Shown here: in pieces, positions 9,753-18,490 of the stretch
Position numbering within the stretch: the stretch's first letter is position 1
Layout: every line of letters begins with the position of its first letter
Assembly: GCF_016412875.1 (NCBI RefSeq)
Contig: NZ_JAEKPD010000005.1
Location: forward strand, 155,525 to 219,524
Origin: Palleronia pontilimi
GTDB lineage: Bacteria; Pseudomonadota; Alphaproteobacteria; Rhodobacterales; Rhodobacteraceae
DNA: 64,000 bases
Direction: 5' to 3'
Program-made: the position numbers and the translations under genes
The notes under the pieces: model-generated
What the model saw: the letters and a program-made list of their open reading frames with translations, nothing else
What the model was told of the DNA's origin: nothing
Databases searched by the model: none

Positions 9753-9813
9753 CGGGGGGCGCGCGCCTGCGCGCGCGGGGGTGCAAAACCCCCTCGGCGT
9801 CGGCCGGACGCGG

Positions 9814-10131
9814 CTAGATCTCGATCTCGTCGTCCATGGGGACATCCAGCGGCGTCTTGCGGCGGATGATGATATCGCCGTTGGGCAGCTTTTCGGGCGG
9901 GTGATACTGGCCCAGATCGTCGATGCCGATGCCGTTGAAGTTCCATTCCTTCAGCGCCTCGGCCATCTCCTGCATTTGCGGCTCGACCTCGCCCATCAGC
10001 CCGCGCAGCAAGCGCCGCGCGCCTTCCGACAGCAGATCGACGCCCTCTTCGATATCTTCCGGCGTGCCGGTCTGCTGCGCGGCCAGCGGCGTCATGGCGA
10101 GGCAAAGAACCAGGATCAGCGCGTGTCTCAT
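9814..10131 (-). CDS. Small secreted protein, conserved in Rhodobacterales, function unknown
   Basis: A 105-residue protein with a clear signal peptide (MRHALILVLCLAMTPLAAQ, cleavage after Ala-Gln or at AA-Q around residue 19). The mature part is acidic: a predicted amphipathic helix (about residues 25-62, with EGARRLLRGLMGEVEPQMQ), then a beta-like tail IIIRRKTPLDVP ending in DDEIEI. I know of similar short periplasmic proteins in this order, but of no tested function. It is separated from the EEP-family gene by 31 bases on the same strand and may end the 12471-9814 transcription unit. No enzyme motif is visible. Confidence 0.8.
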   Translation of the reverse strand: MRHALILVLCLAMTPLAAQQTGTPEDIEEGVDLLSEGARRLLRGLMGEVEPQMQEMAEALKEWNFNGIGIDDLGQYHPPEKLPNGDIIIRRKTPLDVPMDDEIEI

Positions 10132-10162
10132 GGCAATACCCTAGCGGCAACGGCTGCTTCGA

Positions 10163-11152
10163 TCAAAGCGCGACGTCCAATGTGACCGGAAAGTGATCCG
10201 ACGCCGTCAGCAGCGCATCGGCCAGCACGGCATCGGCCCGGATCGTCCGATCGCGCAACGGATGCCACACCCGCCAGTCCGGATGCCGCGCGGCCAGGTC
10301 GGGCGAGACCATGATGAAATCCAGCATCTCTTCCAGCCACTGCCGCTGCACCGTCAGCCAGAAGCGCGCGCTGGTCGCATCCCCGTCCGCATCGGCATGC
10401 GGGTCGTAAAGCTGCACCTCGTCCGCCGCGCCGCGCACGATCTCGACGCCCGAGCGGCCGAACAGTTCCTCGAACCGGTCCAGCCCCGGCCCGTCGTTGA
10501 AATCGCCCGCCACGATCAGCGAAACGCCTTCTTCCAGATGCGCCTCGACCCGGCGGCGCAGCCAGATGCATTGGGCCAGCTGCTTGCGGCGATTGGCGAT
10601 GGACAGCCGCAGAATCTCGTCGGGATCGGTCGCCCCCCGGGGCGATTTCGACTTCGCGTGCACGCCGATCAGGCGCAGGTCGGTCCCGCTGGGCCGGTGA
10701 TGCAGCGCCGCTTCCAGCGGTGGTTTCGACCACTCCACCCGATCGGTGCGCGCGTCGATATCCAGATCGATGCGGAACGTGCCGTCGAAGCGCGGCGCGC
10801 CACCGTGGGTTTGCGGGTCATGGCGCGCCTCGAAGATATCCGGATCGTAGAGCAGCGTGATTTCCTGCTGCGTGTGGTTCGCGAACCCCTGCAGGGCGGC
10901 GCGCGCCCGGATACCCGCATATGCCGCGAAGCTTTCCAGCGCCAGCAGCCCGTCGCGGCGACGGGACGTGTCCGGCGCTTCGATCACCAGCACCGCGTCG
11001 GCATCGAGCGCGGCGAACACCCGCACCAGCGCGTCCGTTTGCATCGCGCGGGTCACGTCCCAGCGCGCCGACCAGCCGCTGTCATTGCGCAGACGCCCCT
11101 CGTCGTCGAACAGACGATCGAACCATTCGACATTGTAGGTGGCGATCCGCAT
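10163..11152 (-). CDS. Endonuclease/exonuclease/phosphatase (EEP) family protein
   Basis: A 329-residue metal-dependent phosphohydrolase of the EEP fold. The start MRIATYNVEWFDRLF carries the catalytic Asn (TYNVEW), VLVIEAPD is the metal-binding Glu region (about residue 60), IGVHAKSK supplies the first His (near 165), IVAGDFND is the Asp/Asn pair (near 222), and SDHFPVTLDV at the C-terminus is the terminal SDH motif. All core residues of the family are therefore present. Substrate (DNA, phospho-sugar or lipid) cannot be inferred. The ATG at 11152 overlaps the stop of the upstream J-domain gene (TGATG), so both are cotranslated; a longer reading frame upstream is only a shadow of that gene. 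Confidence 0.9.
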   Translation of the reverse strand: MRIATYNVEWFDRLFDDEGRLRNDSGWSARWDVTRAMQTDALVRVFAALDADAVLVIEAPDTSRRRDGLLALESFAAYAGIRARAALQGFANHTQQEITLLYDPDIFEARHDPQTHGGAPRFDGTFRIDLDIDARTDRVEWSKPPLEAALHHRPSGTDLRLIGVHAKSKSPRGATDPDEILRLSIANRRKQLAQCIWLRRRVEAHLEEGVSLIVAGDFNDGPGLDRFEELFGRSGVEIVRGAADEVQLYDPHADADGDATSARFWLTVQRQWLEEMLDFIMVSPDLAARHPDWRVWHPLRDRTIRADAVLADALLTASDHFPVTLDVAL

Positions 11153-11832
11153 CAGGCGGCCTGATCCGTGATCTCCTCGTAGGCGCGGTTGATCGCGATC
11201 ATGCGCCGCTCGGCCATGCGCACCGCTTCCTCGGGCACGCCGCGGGCGATCACGCGGTCGGGATGCGTCTCGCGCACCAGCTTGCGCCACTGCGCCTTGA
11301 CCTCGCGCAGATCGGCGCCCGGCTCCAGCCCCAGCACGTCCCACGGATCGGGGTCCGCGTCGGGCACGAAGCGGGTGCGCAGCGCGCGATATTGCCGCTC
11401 GTCCAGCTCGAAGATCGCGTGCACCCGGCGCAGGAACGCTTCCTCGTCGGGATGAAGCTCGCCGTCGGCCACGGCGATGTGGAACAGCCCCTCCATCAGG
11501 TCGCACAGCGCCCTGTCGCCCGCCGAGAACATGGCGCGGATGCGGGTGGCGTATTCCTCGAACCCCGCTACGTCGGTGCGCGCCAGGTTGAAGACGCGCG
11601 CGGCGGCGGCCTCGTCCTTCTTCGGGATGTGAAACACCTCGCGGAAGGCCGCCACCTCGTCGCGCGTCACCTGACCGTCGGCCTTGGCCATCTTCGCGCC
11701 CAGACCGATCACCGCGATGGTGAAGGCGACCGAGCGTTCGGGCGGCGCATTCAGCCGCTCGAACACCGCCGCCAACCCCTGCCCCGAGGTAAGCGCCGAG
11801 ATCGCGTCCGAGATGCGCTGCCAGATCGACAT
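11152..11832 (-). CDS. TerB-like/J-domain co-chaperone (DjlA-like)
   Basis: A 226-residue cytosolic protein with two domains. Residues about 25-140 are an all-helical TerB-like domain, with the acidic GxxAKxDGxVxxxEVxxFR pattern (GAKMAKADGQVTRDEVAAF) repeated around AVADGELHPDEEAFL. Residues about 160-226 are a C-terminal J domain starting DPWDVLGLEPG, with the invariant HPD at about residue 195 (ETHPDRV) that stimulates DnaK ATPase. E. coli DjlA has the same domain order plus a membrane anchor, which is absent here. Overlaps the EEP gene downstream; nine bases separate it from the VOC gene upstream. Confidence 0.9.
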   Translation of the reverse strand: MSIWQRISDAISALTSGQGLAAVFERLNAPPERSVAFTIAVIGLGAKMAKADGQVTRDEVAAFREVFHIPKKDEAAAARVFNLARTDVAGFEEYATRIRAMFSAGDRALCDLMEGLFHIAVADGELHPDEEAFLRRVHAIFELDERQYRALRTRFVPDADPDPWDVLGLEPGADLREVKAQWRKLVRETHPDRVIARGVPEEAVRMAERRMIAINRAYEEITDQAA

Positions 11833-11841
11833 AGCGCCAGC

Positions 11842-12471
11842 CTACGCGGTTTCCGTCAGGCTGGACAGCGCGACCAGACCGCGCGGCGTGATGATCTCGG
11901 CCTCGAGCGCGGGCAACGGGCCCACTTCCAGCGCCACCTTGTCCATCTGCGCCAGAGCCGGCCATTCCGCCGACAGCCGGTCCATTTCGGGATGGCGCAG
12001 CACGATCCGCTTCATCTTGCAGCTGCTTTCGGGCAGCTTGGCATGGGCGCGGGGCCCTTTCCACTGCATCAGCGCGGGCAACACGTTGTCACCGGGCAGC
12101 GCGCCCGAGCGCGGCACCGCCATGGACCACGCCAAGTCGCCGCGCTGGAAATTCAGGATCTCGCCCATCCCCATGGGCGCCTGGCCCAGGGCGCCGGCCA
12201 GGTCGGCGGTGCTGGCGATCCAGTTGCCCAGGCGCGGCGGGCCGCTGAACGTGTCCAGCCCGAACCACCGCTTGCGGTCGGGCTTCGGCGCCTTCGGGTC
12301 AACCGCGATCACTTCCAGGTAGCAATCGGGCCCCAGCGACAGCAGCCGGTTGTGGGTGCCCATCAGCGTGTGCTGGCCGCCGGGCACCAGCTTTTCGCCC
12401 AGCATCTCGGACACGATCCGGGCGCCCTCATCCAGGTTTTCGGCCAGAATGGCCAAGTGATCCAGTTGCAT
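11842..12471 (-). CDS. VOC-family (glyoxalase-like) protein
   Basis: A 209-residue protein beginning MQLDHLAILAENLDEG, the first beta-strand/His pattern of vicinal-oxygen-chelate proteins, with the metal His at residue 5. The second half (RIVLRHPEMDRL, about residue 155) looks like the paired module. The length and the GGQHTLMGTHNRLLSLG segment suit the 'glyoxalase-like domain' subfamily rather than true methylmalonyl-CoA epimerase, which is about 135-150 residues. It lies just downstream of the mutase gene (76 bases), which makes an epimerase role tempting, but I do not think the sequence supports it. Substrate unknown. Confidence 0.82.
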   Translation of the reverse strand: MQLDHLAILAENLDEGARIVSEMLGEKLVPGGQHTLMGTHNRLLSLGPDCYLEVIAVDPKAPKPDRKRWFGLDTFSGPPRLGNWIASTADLAGALGQAPMGMGEILNFQRGDLAWSMAVPRSGALPGDNVLPALMQWKGPRAHAKLPESSCKMKRIVLRHPEMDRLSAEWPALAQMDKVALEVGPLPALEAEIITPRGLVALSSLTETA

Positions 12472-12547
12472 GTCGCATTTCCCCTTGGCGCGCCCGGCAT
12501 GCCGGACGGTGTCCCGCGCCTCTAAGGGTTTGCTGTCACAGGGTCAA

Positions 12548-14665
12548 TCAGGCGGCCTGCCGCGCCCTGCGGATCAGGCCAAGGATATCCTGCGCGGCCT
12601 TGGGGATATTGGTGCCCGGACCGAAGATGGCGGCCACGCCCGCATCCTGCAGCGCCTGGTAATCCTGCGCCGGGATCACGCCGCCGCAGATCACCAGGAT
12701 ATCGCCGGCACCCTGCGCCTTCAGCGCCGCGATCAGCTTCGGGGCCAGCGTCATGTGCCCCGCCGCCTGGGACGAGATGCCGATCACGTGCACGTCGTTG
12801 TCCACCGCATCCTGCGCGGCCTCCTCGGGGGTCTGGAACAGGGGGCCCACATCCACGTCGAAGCCGATATCGGCGAAGGCGGTGGCGATCACCTTGGCGC
12901 CCCGGTCGTGGCCGTCCTGGCCCATCTTGACGACCAACATGCGCGGGCGGCGGCCTTCTTCCTCGGCGAAGGCTTCCACGTCGCGCTGGATCTGCGCGAA
13001 ACCTGCGTCGCCCTCGTAGGCGGCGCCATAGACACCCGCCAGCGTCTTCACCTCGGCCCGGTGGCGGCCGAAGGCGCGCTCCATGGCGTCCGAGATCTCG
13101 CCCACCGTGGCGCGGGCGCGGGCGGCGGTCACGGCCAGCTCCAGCAGGTTGCCGTCGCCCCGCGCGCCCTCTTCCAGCGCGGCCAGCGCCGCGTCGCAGG
13201 CGGCCTGGTCGCGGCTGGCGCGCACCTGCTCGAGCCGTTTCATCTGGCTCGTCCGCACGCCCGCATTGTCGATGGTGCGGATGTCCAGGTCGTCTTCCTT
13301 TTCCAGCCGGAACTTGTTGACGCCGACGATCACCTCCTCGCCCCGGTCGATCCGCGCCTGCTTGCGCGCTGCCGCTTCCTCGATCCGAAGCTTCGGCATG
13401 CCCGATTCCACCGCCTTGGTCATGCCGCCCAGCTCGTCCACTTCGGCGATCAGGGTGCGCGCGGCATCGATCAGGTCGGCGGTCAGCTTTTCGACGTAGT
13501 AAGACCCCGCGAGCGGGTCGACCACGTTGGTGATGCCGGTCTCGTTCTGCAGGATCAGCTGCGTGTTGCGCGCGATGCGGGACGAGAAATCCGTAGGCAG
13601 GGCAATGGCCTCGTCGAAAGAGTTCGTGTGAAGCGACTGGGTGCCGCCCAGCACCGCGCTCATCGCTTCATAGGCGGTGCGCACGATGTTGTTGTAAGGG
13701 TCCTGCTCGGCCAGGCTGACACCGGAGGTCTGGCAATGGGTCCGCAGCATCTTCGAGCGGTCGTCCTCGGCCCCCATCTCGGTCATGATCTCGTGCCACA
13801 GGAACCGCGCGGCGCGCAGCTTGGCGGCCTCCATGAAGAAATTCATGCCGATGGCGAAGAAGAAACTCAGACGCCCGGCGAACTTGTCCACGTCCATGCC
13901 GCGGTCCTTGGCGACGCGGACATATTCCTTCCCGTCGGCAAGCGTGAAGGCCAGCTCCTGCACCAGGTTCGCGCCCGCTTCCTGCATGTGGTAGCCCGAG
14001 ATGCTGATCGAATTGAACTTCGGCATCTCTTTGCTTGTATAATCAATGATATCCGCCACGATCCTCATGCTGGGCGCGGGCGGATAGATATAGGTGTTGC
14101 GGACCATGAACTCCTTCAGGATGTCGTTCTGGATGGTGCCTGACAGCTTGGCGCGGTCCACGCCCTGCTCTTCGCCCGCGACGATGAAGCTGGCCAGCAC
14201 CGGGATCACCGCGCCGTTCATGGTCATGCTCACCGACACGTCGCCCAGGGGGATGCCGTCGAACAGCACCTTCATGTCCTCGACGGTGTCGATGGCGACG
14301 CCCGCCTTGCCCACGTCGCCCTCGACCCGGGGGTGATCGCTGTCATAGCCGCGGTGGGTGGCCAGGTCGAAGGCGACCGACACGCCCTGTTGGCCCGCAT
14401 CCAGCGCGCGCCGGTAGAAGGCGTTGCTTTCCTCGGCGGTGGAAAAGCCCGCATATTGCCGGATCGTCCAGGGACGGCCCGCATACATCGTGGCCTTGGG
14501 CCCGCGCGTGAACGGCGGCTCGCCCGGCATCGAGCCCATATGCTCGAAACTTTCGCCCGGGCCATGGACCGGCGCGATGTCGATCCCTTCGGCGGTCGCC
14601 CATGTCAGATCGTCGACGCTGCGGCCCCGAAGCTCCTTTTCGGCGCGCTTCTTCCAATCGTCCAT
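12548..14665 (-). CDS. scpA: Methylmalonyl-CoA mutase
   Basis: Adenosylcobalamin enzyme interconverting (R)-methylmalonyl-CoA and succinyl-CoA, the last step of propionyl-CoA assimilation. The single 705-residue chain contains the TIM-barrel substrate domain (residues about 1-560; [22 protein letters not shown] near 60-80, [19 protein letters not shown] near 350) and the C-terminal B12-binding domain with DGHDRG near residue 585 and the [13 protein letters not shown] and GGVIP segments. It is divergent from the DUF4174 gene and on the same strand as pccA and pccB. The ATG at 14665 follows a GAAGGGAG ribosome-binding site. The order mutase, pccA, pccB makes the pathway assignment firm. Confidence 0.97.
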   Translation of the reverse strand: MDDWKKRAEKELRGRSVDDLTWATAEGIDIAPVHGPGESFEHMGSMPGEPPFTRGPKATMYAGRPWTIRQYAGFSTAEESNAFYRRALDAGQQGVSVAFDLATHRGYDSDHPRVEGDVGKAGVAIDTVEDMKVLFDGIPLGDVSVSMTMNGAVIPVLASFIVAGEEQGVDRAKLSGTIQNDILKEFMVRNTYIYPPAPSMRIVADIIDYTSKEMPKFNSISISGYHMQEAGANLVQELAFTLADGKEYVRVAKDRGMDVDKFAGRLSFFFAIGMNFFMEAAKLRAARFLWHEIMTEMGAEDDRSKMLRTHCQTSGVSLAEQDPYNNIVRTAYEAMSAVLGGTQSLHTNSFDEAIALPTDFSSRIARNTQLILQNETGITNVVDPLAGSYYVEKLTADLIDAARTLIAEVDELGGMTKAVESGMPKLRIEEAAARKQARIDRGEEVIVGVNKFRLEKEDDLDIRTIDNAGVRTSQMKRLEQVRASRDQAACDAALAALEEGARGDGNLLELAVTAARARATVGEISDAMERAFGRHRAEVKTLAGVYGAAYEGDAGFAQIQRDVEAFAEEEGRRPRMLVVKMGQDGHDRGAKVIATAFADIGFDVDVGPLFQTPEEAAQDAVDNDVHVIGISSQAAGHMTLAPKLIAALKAQGAGDILVICGGVIPAQDYQALQDAGVAAIFGPGTNIPKAAQDILGLIRRARQAA

Positions 14666-14724
14666 GGCGGATCTCCCTTCACGTCTGCTGCGGCATCACG
14701 GCAGCGTGCATCGTCGCCGCAGGT

Positions 14725-14753
14725 CTTCGTTTTCGCGTCGGCCCATCCTATAT
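14725..14753 (+). promoter_or_regulatory. Possible promoter giving a leaderless DUF4174 transcript
   Basis: CTTCGT (14725-14730), 17-base spacer, CTATAT (14748-14753). The implied start at about 14760 coincides with the ATG at 14761, and no Shine-Dalgarno sequence precedes that ATG. The -10 resembles alphaproteobacterial RpoH promoters (CYATNT), but this is by eye only. Confidence 0.35.
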
Positions 14754-14760
14754 CCAAGCC

Positions 14761-15279
14761 ATGGAAAAGAACACGCGCCGAACATTTCTCGTTTCCTTAT
14801 CCGGCCTTGTGGCCGCTGTCCCGCTGTTAGCGCAAGAATCCGCGCAACCGGCGGCCCAGAACGTCGAGGTGCCCGTGCTGACCAGTCCGGTGGACCGCTG
14901 GCGCGAGGATCCGAAGGTGCAATTCAGGTCCGCCGACGTGTCGCTCGAGGACTTCAAGTGGATCGCCCGGCCCGTCGTCGTCTTCGCGGACAGCGAATTC
15001 GACCCGGCCTTCCAGGAACAGATCGACCTGCTCGCGGGCCGCGCCGACGACCTGGCCCGGCGCGACGTGGTCGTCATCACCGATACCGATCCGTCCACGC
15101 TGTCGGACCTGCGGCGCAAGCTGCGCCCGCGCGGCTTCATGCTGGTGCTGATCGGCAAAGACGGCGACGTGAAGCTGCGCAAGCCCTTCCCGTGGGACGT
15201 GCGCGAGCTCACCCGCTCGATCGACAAGATGCCCATGCGCCGCCAGGAAATCCGCGAACGGCAGAACGCGAACCAGTAG
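14761..15279 (+). CDS. DUF4174 domain protein, exported
   Basis: A 172-residue protein with an N-terminal export signal. RRTFLVSLSG at residues 6-15 is a twin-arginine-like motif, followed by a hydrophobic stretch to about residue 24 (PLLAQ). The mature part from about residue 58 (FKWIARPVVVFADSEFDPAFQ) to 155 has the pattern of DUF4174 proteins, probably a thioredoxin-like fold, but without a CxxC pair, so no redox activity is implied. It is oriented opposite to its neighbours, divergent from the mutase gene and convergent with pccA (three bases between the stops). It may be a moron-like insertion in the propionate cluster or a stress gene with its own promoter. Confidence 0.82.
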   Translation: MEKNTRRTFLVSLSGLVAAVPLLAQESAQPAAQNVEVPVLTSPVDRWREDPKVQFRSADVSLEDFKWIARPVVVFADSEFDPAFQEQIDLLAGRADDLARRDVVVITDTDPSTLSDLRRKLRPRGFMLVLIGKDGDVKLRKPFPWDVRELTRSIDKMPMRRQEIRERQNANQ

Positions 15280-15282
15280 CCC

Positions 15283-17283
15283 CTATTCGAACTCAAGGAT
15301 CACTTCGTCCACCGCCAGGCTGTCCCCGGCGGCAGCGTTGATCTTGCTGACCACGCCCTTCCTCTCGGCGCGCAGGATGTTTTCCATCTTCATCGCCTCG
15401 ATGGTGCACAGCGCCTGCCCCGCCTCGACGGCTTCGCCTTCTTCCACGTCCATCTTCACCATCAGGCCGGGCATGGGGCAGAGCAGCAGCTTCGAGGTGT
15501 CAGCCTCTGCCTTTTCGGGGATGTGGTGCGCCATTTCGGCCTGGCGCGGGGTATAGACCATCACCTTCAGATCCGCGCCGCGCGTCCGGATGCGGTAGCC
15601 GCCCGTGGCGCGCCCGATCTTCAGGATCAACGGCGATCCGTCCACGTCCAGCTTCGCCAGCGCCTGTCCCGGCAGCCAGTCCGAGCTCACGCGCATCTCG
15701 GTCCCGTCCGCGTGGCGCACGGTCGCTCCCTCGCGGTCGGCCTGGATCGTGACGGGCATCTCGACGCCCTGCGCCACCACCACCCAGTCGGTGCCGACCT
15801 TGCGCTCGTGGTTGTCCATGCGGCCCGACACGCGGGTGCGCCGGATCTCGGCCACCCGGTTCATGGCCGCGGCGGCCGACGCCACCCGGCGCAACGCCGT
15901 CTCGTCCAGCTCGACCCCGGCGAAGCCGCCGGGATATTCTTCCTCGATAAAGGCCGTGGTCATGTCGCCGCTGACGAATTTCGGATGATCCATCACCGCC
16001 GACAGGAACGGCAGGTTGTGGCCGATGCCCTCGATCTCGAAGCTGTCCAGCGCCACGCGCATCGCCTCGATCGCCTGCGCGCGGTCGGGCGCCCAGGTGC
16101 AGAGCTTGGCGATCATCGGGTCGTAATACATGCTGATCTCGCCGCCCTCGTAGACGCCGGTATCGTTGCGCACGATATGCTTGTCGGACAAAAGCTCGGC
16201 GGGCGGGCGATAGCGGGTCAGCCGCCCGATGGACGGCAAAAACCCGCGATACGGGTCTTCGGCGTAAAGCCGCGATTCGATGGACCAGCCGTTGATCCCG
16301 ATATCGTCCTGGGTCATCGACAGCTTTTCGCCCGCCGCCACGCGGATCATCTGCTCGACGATGTCGATCCCGGTAATCAGCTCGGTCACGGGGTGTTCCA
16401 CCTGCAGGCGGGTGTTCATTTCCAGGAAATAGAAGTTCTTGTCGCCGTCGACGATGAACTCCACCGTTCCCGCGCTGGAATAGTCCACCGCGGCGGCCAG
16501 GGCGCAGGCCTGCTCGCCCATGGCCTTGCGGGTGGCCTCGTCCAGGAAGGGCGACGGCGCTTCCTCGATGACCTTCTGGTTGCGGCGCTGGATCGAGCAT
16601 TCGCGCTCGTTCAGATACAGCGTGTTGCCGTGCTTGTCGGCCAGCACCTGGATCTCGATATGGCGCGGCTGGGTGACGAATTTCTCGATGAAGATGCGGT
16701 CGTCGCCGAAGCTGCTGGCCGCCTCGTTCTTCGAGGACTGGAAGCCCTCGCGCGCCTCGGCGTCGTTCCAGGCGATGCGCATCCCCTTTCCGCCGCCACC
16801 GGCGCTGGCCTTGATCATCACCGGATAGCCGATCTCGGTGCTGATCTTCACCGCCTCGTCCGCGTCCTCGATCAGGCCCATATGGCCGGGCACGGTGCTG
16901 ACGCCCGCCTCGTCGGCCAGTTTCTTGGACGTGATCTTGTCGCCCATCGCCTCGATCGCGCCCACGGGCGGGCCGATGAAGACGATGCCTTCCTTGCGCA
17001 GGGCTTCGGCGAATCTGGGGTTTTCCGACAGGAAGCCGTAGCCGGGATGCACCGCTTCCGCGCCGGTCTTGCGGATCGCCTCCATCACCTTGTCGATCAC
17101 GATATAGGACTGGTTTGCCTGCGGCGGGCCGATCCGGACGGCTTCGTCGGCCATGCGCACGTGCAGCGCGTTGCGGTCGGCGTCGGAATAGATGGCGACC
17201 GTCTTGATCCCCATTTTCTGGGCCGACTTGATGACGCGGCAGGCGATTTCGCCGCGATTGGCGATCAGGATCTTCTTGAACAT
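15283..17283 (-). CDS. pccA: Propionyl-CoA carboxylase alpha subunit (biotin carboxylase + BCCP)
   Basis: ATP-dependent carboxylation of biotin, then transfer to propionyl-CoA on PccB to give (S)-methylmalonyl-CoA. In the 666-residue chain: biotin carboxylase N-domain (FKKILIANRGEIACRVI), ATP-grasp domain with the glycine-rich KASAGGGGKGMR near residue 165 and the EMNTRLQVEHPVTE catalytic segment near 280-295, a BT linker domain (about 500-580) and a C-terminal biotinyl domain with AMKM, biotinylated Lys at about residue 632. The start at 17283 (MFKKILIAN) is chosen over a longer in-frame extension to 17310 since the family begins there. Fifteen bases upstream lies a small lipoprotein gene on the same strand. 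Confidence 0.97.
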   Translation of the reverse strand: MFKKILIANRGEIACRVIKSAQKMGIKTVAIYSDADRNALHVRMADEAVRIGPPQANQSYIVIDKVMEAIRKTGAEAVHPGYGFLSENPRFAEALRKEGIVFIGPPVGAIEAMGDKITSKKLADEAGVSTVPGHMGLIEDADEAVKISTEIGYPVMIKASAGGGGKGMRIAWNDAEAREGFQSSKNEAASSFGDDRIFIEKFVTQPRHIEIQVLADKHGNTLYLNERECSIQRRNQKVIEEAPSPFLDEATRKAMGEQACALAAAVDYSSAGTVEFIVDGDKNFYFLEMNTRLQVEHPVTELITGIDIVEQMIRVAAGEKLSMTQDDIGINGWSIESRLYAEDPYRGFLPSIGRLTRYRPPAELLSDKHIVRNDTGVYEGGEISMYYDPMIAKLCTWAPDRAQAIEAMRVALDSFEIEGIGHNLPFLSAVMDHPKFVSGDMTTAFIEEEYPGGFAGVELDETALRRVASAAAAMNRVAEIRRTRVSGRMDNHERKVGTDWVVVAQGVEMPVTIQADREGATVRHADGTEMRVSSDWLPGQALAKLDVDGSPLILKIGRATGGYRIRTRGADLKVMVYTPRQAEMAHHIPEKAEADTSKLLLCPMPGLMVKMDVEEGEAVEAGQALCTIEAMKMENILRAERKGVVSKINAAAGDSLAVDEVILEFE

Positions 17284-17297
17284 GGGGCCGCTCCCGC

Positions 17298-17450
17298 TCA
17301 GTACGCGCAAAGTTCGGGCACGACGCCCTGGCAGGGATCACCGGGCTCGTATTGCGGGCCTGTGGCACCCGGTATGATCATGTCCGTTGTTTGCGGCGCG
17401 CACGCTGCCAGCCCCAAAACCAAAAGACCCAGTCCGATGAAGTGCCGCAT
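17298..17450 (-). CDS. Small lipoprotein upstream of pccA
   Basis: A 50-residue protein, MRHFIGLGLLVLGLAACAPQ at the N-terminus, with a lipobox LAAC giving acylation at Cys17. The mature part is about 34 residues, Pro/Gly-rich, with two further cysteines (DPCQGVVPELC) that could form a disulfide in the periplasm. Fifteen bases separate it from pccA, so it is probably the first gene of the pccA transcript. Longer in-frame starts exist upstream, but only this ATG gives a signal peptide. Function unknown; similar tiny lipoproteins sit in the same place in related genomes as far as I recall. Confidence 0.72.
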   Translation of the reverse strand: MRHFIGLGLLVLGLAACAPQTTDMIIPGATGPQYEPGDPCQGVVPELCAY

Positions 17451-17594
17451 CCCATGCGCCCCTGAATTTTTTTCGTTGCAAATCAGATGCCATGCGAGGC
17501 GGCGAAAGGACAACTGCCTATCGCAGGGAATCGACCGAATGCCCGCGGATAGCGACGAAATTGCGCCGCCGCCGGTGGGTCCACGCAGAAAAGC

Positions 17595-17618
17595 GGCCCG
17601 ACCGTGAAAGGTCGGGCC
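17595..17618 (-). terminator. Intrinsic terminator for leftward transcription
   Basis: Perfect 9-bp stem GGCCCGACC/GGTCGGGCC with a 6-base loop. On the minus strand it is followed by GCTTTTCTG, so it would stop leftward transcripts coming from 17796-18155 or from the interval itself, insulating the pccA unit. Confidence 0.6.
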
Positions 17619-17638
17619 GTAGGGGAAGGGTAACGGTA

Positions 17639-17740
17639 TTGACAACTCGACCCGTTGCCGTGCTGAAGCTCGGGGTCAAAGGGACCCTGCACCGCGAATC
17701 CCCGCCCGCAAAGCCCCCTATCCAAATGGATGGGTTTTTG
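17639..17740 (+). ncRNA. Candidate small RNA with -35 box and rho-independent terminator
   Basis: The 345-base interval 17451-17795 has no supportable gene. On the plus strand it has a perfect -35 hexamer TTGACA (17639-17644), a weak -10 region near 17662-17667, a small hairpin GGGTC-AAAGG-GACCC (17673-17687), and a terminator at 17717-17739 (8-bp stem around AA, then TTTTT). This would give an RNA of about 65 nt. The terminator is the strongest part; no plus-strand gene upstream needs it. No known family was recognised. Confidence 0.4.
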
Positions 17741-17795
17741 CGCTTAATCCCGCCGATCGCCGCGAAATCCCGGCGGAAAACCGCTTAACGTAACG

Positions 17796-18155
17796 TCAAT
17801 CGAGCAATCCCGGGAAGCTCGCCTGCGCCCGGGCCAGGTCCACGCGCAAAAGCGCCTCGTAGCTTTCGGGGTCGAACGGGTCTTCCGCGGGCACCACTTC
17901 GCGCCCGAACAGCCAACTCAGCCGTCCCGCGTCCAGGTTGCCGCGCTCGAACGGCTGATCGCCGAAATGCTGCCACAACGCCCACAGGAACCCTTCGTCC
18001 GCGGCCCGGTCGGCGGGACGGCGATCGCCGTAGCGCGCGCGGGCGACCAGCTTGGTGGCCCCCTTGGGACTGGCGCGGCGCAGGGTGAACTGGAAATCGG
18101 TGCCCGGCAGGCGGCCCGGAAAGCCGCGATGCTTGGTCATGGGGGGCAATGCCAT
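17796..18155 (-). CDS. Conserved hypothetical protein
   Basis: A 119-residue soluble protein, basic N-terminal third (FQFTLRRASPKGATKLVARARYGDRR, residues about 20-45) and acidic, aromatic rest (LWALWQHFGDQPFERG near 62-77; FGREVVPAEDPFDPESYEALLRVDLARA). No signal peptide, membrane helix or metal site is seen. I start it at the ATG at 18155 because GAAGGA lies about ten bases upstream; an in-frame ATG 24 bases further up lacks this. It sits between two tiny lipoprotein genes in the pccB-pccA interval and is probably terminated at 17618. Function unknown. Confidence 0.65.
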   Translation of the reverse strand: MALPPMTKHRGFPGRLPGTDFQFTLRRASPKGATKLVARARYGDRRPADRAADEGFLWALWQHFGDQPFERGNLDAGRLSWLFGREVVPAEDPFDPESYEALLRVDLARAQASFPGLLD

Positions 18156-18178
18156 TGCGGTTCGGTCCTTCAAACGCA

Positions 18179-18205
18179 AACGGGCGGGCCTGATGCCCGC
18201 CCGTT
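18179..18205 (-). terminator. Intrinsic terminator after small lipoprotein
   Basis: Perfect 11-bp inverted repeat AACGGGCGGGC/GCCCGCCCGTT with a 5-base loop, followed on the minus strand by TTTGCG. It lies 18 bases beyond the stop of the 44-residue lipoprotein gene and just upstream of the start of the next minus-strand gene. Confidence 0.7.
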
Positions 18206-18223
18206 CGAACGATCCCGGCGGGA

Positions 18224-18358
18224 TCAGTACTTGGTGTAGCTCGGCTCAGCCACGATGGGCGCGGGCTCGATGAAGACGGGCTCGGGCTCGGGCTGGCTGC
18301 AGGCGCCGACAAAGGCGGCCAGGCACAGGCCGAGGGTAATCTTGATGGTTTGCGACAT
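18224..18358 (-). CDS. 44-residue lipoprotein
   Basis: Short gene with its own AGGAG ribosome-binding site five to eight bases before the ATG at 18358 and its own terminator. The peptide MSQTIKITLGLCLAAFVGAC has an n-region Lys, a hydrophobic core and a lipobox-like VGAC, giving a lipidated Cys20. The remaining 24 residues are proline- and glutamate-rich (PEPEPVFIEPAPIVAEP), suggesting an extended periplasmic tail. Similar entericidin-like or proline-rich mini-lipoproteins are common in Rhodobacterales. Complete signals on both sides make this a better candidate than its length suggests. Confidence 0.7.
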   Translation of the reverse strand: MSQTIKITLGLCLAAFVGACSQPEPEPVFIEPAPIVAEPSYTKY

Positions 18359-18490
18359 CACTGTCTCCTGTTGATCTTGCTTCTAGGCCGCGGACGGCTT
18401 CTTGCCGCACGGCCCTTCGCTATATATCACGACTTGCCCGGTCGGCGAGGTCTGGGGCGCAACGCGATCAAAAACAAGCAAAACCGTGCC

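Noticed and set aside
11842..12471. VOC gene next to the mutase as methylmalonyl-CoA epimerase
   Set aside because: Too long and of a different VOC subfamily; adjacency alone is not enough.
17465..17485. TTGCAAA near pccA as a PccR-type operator
   Set aside because: Only a single half-like site is present, not the paired TTTGCAAA arrangement, and no pccR gene is near.
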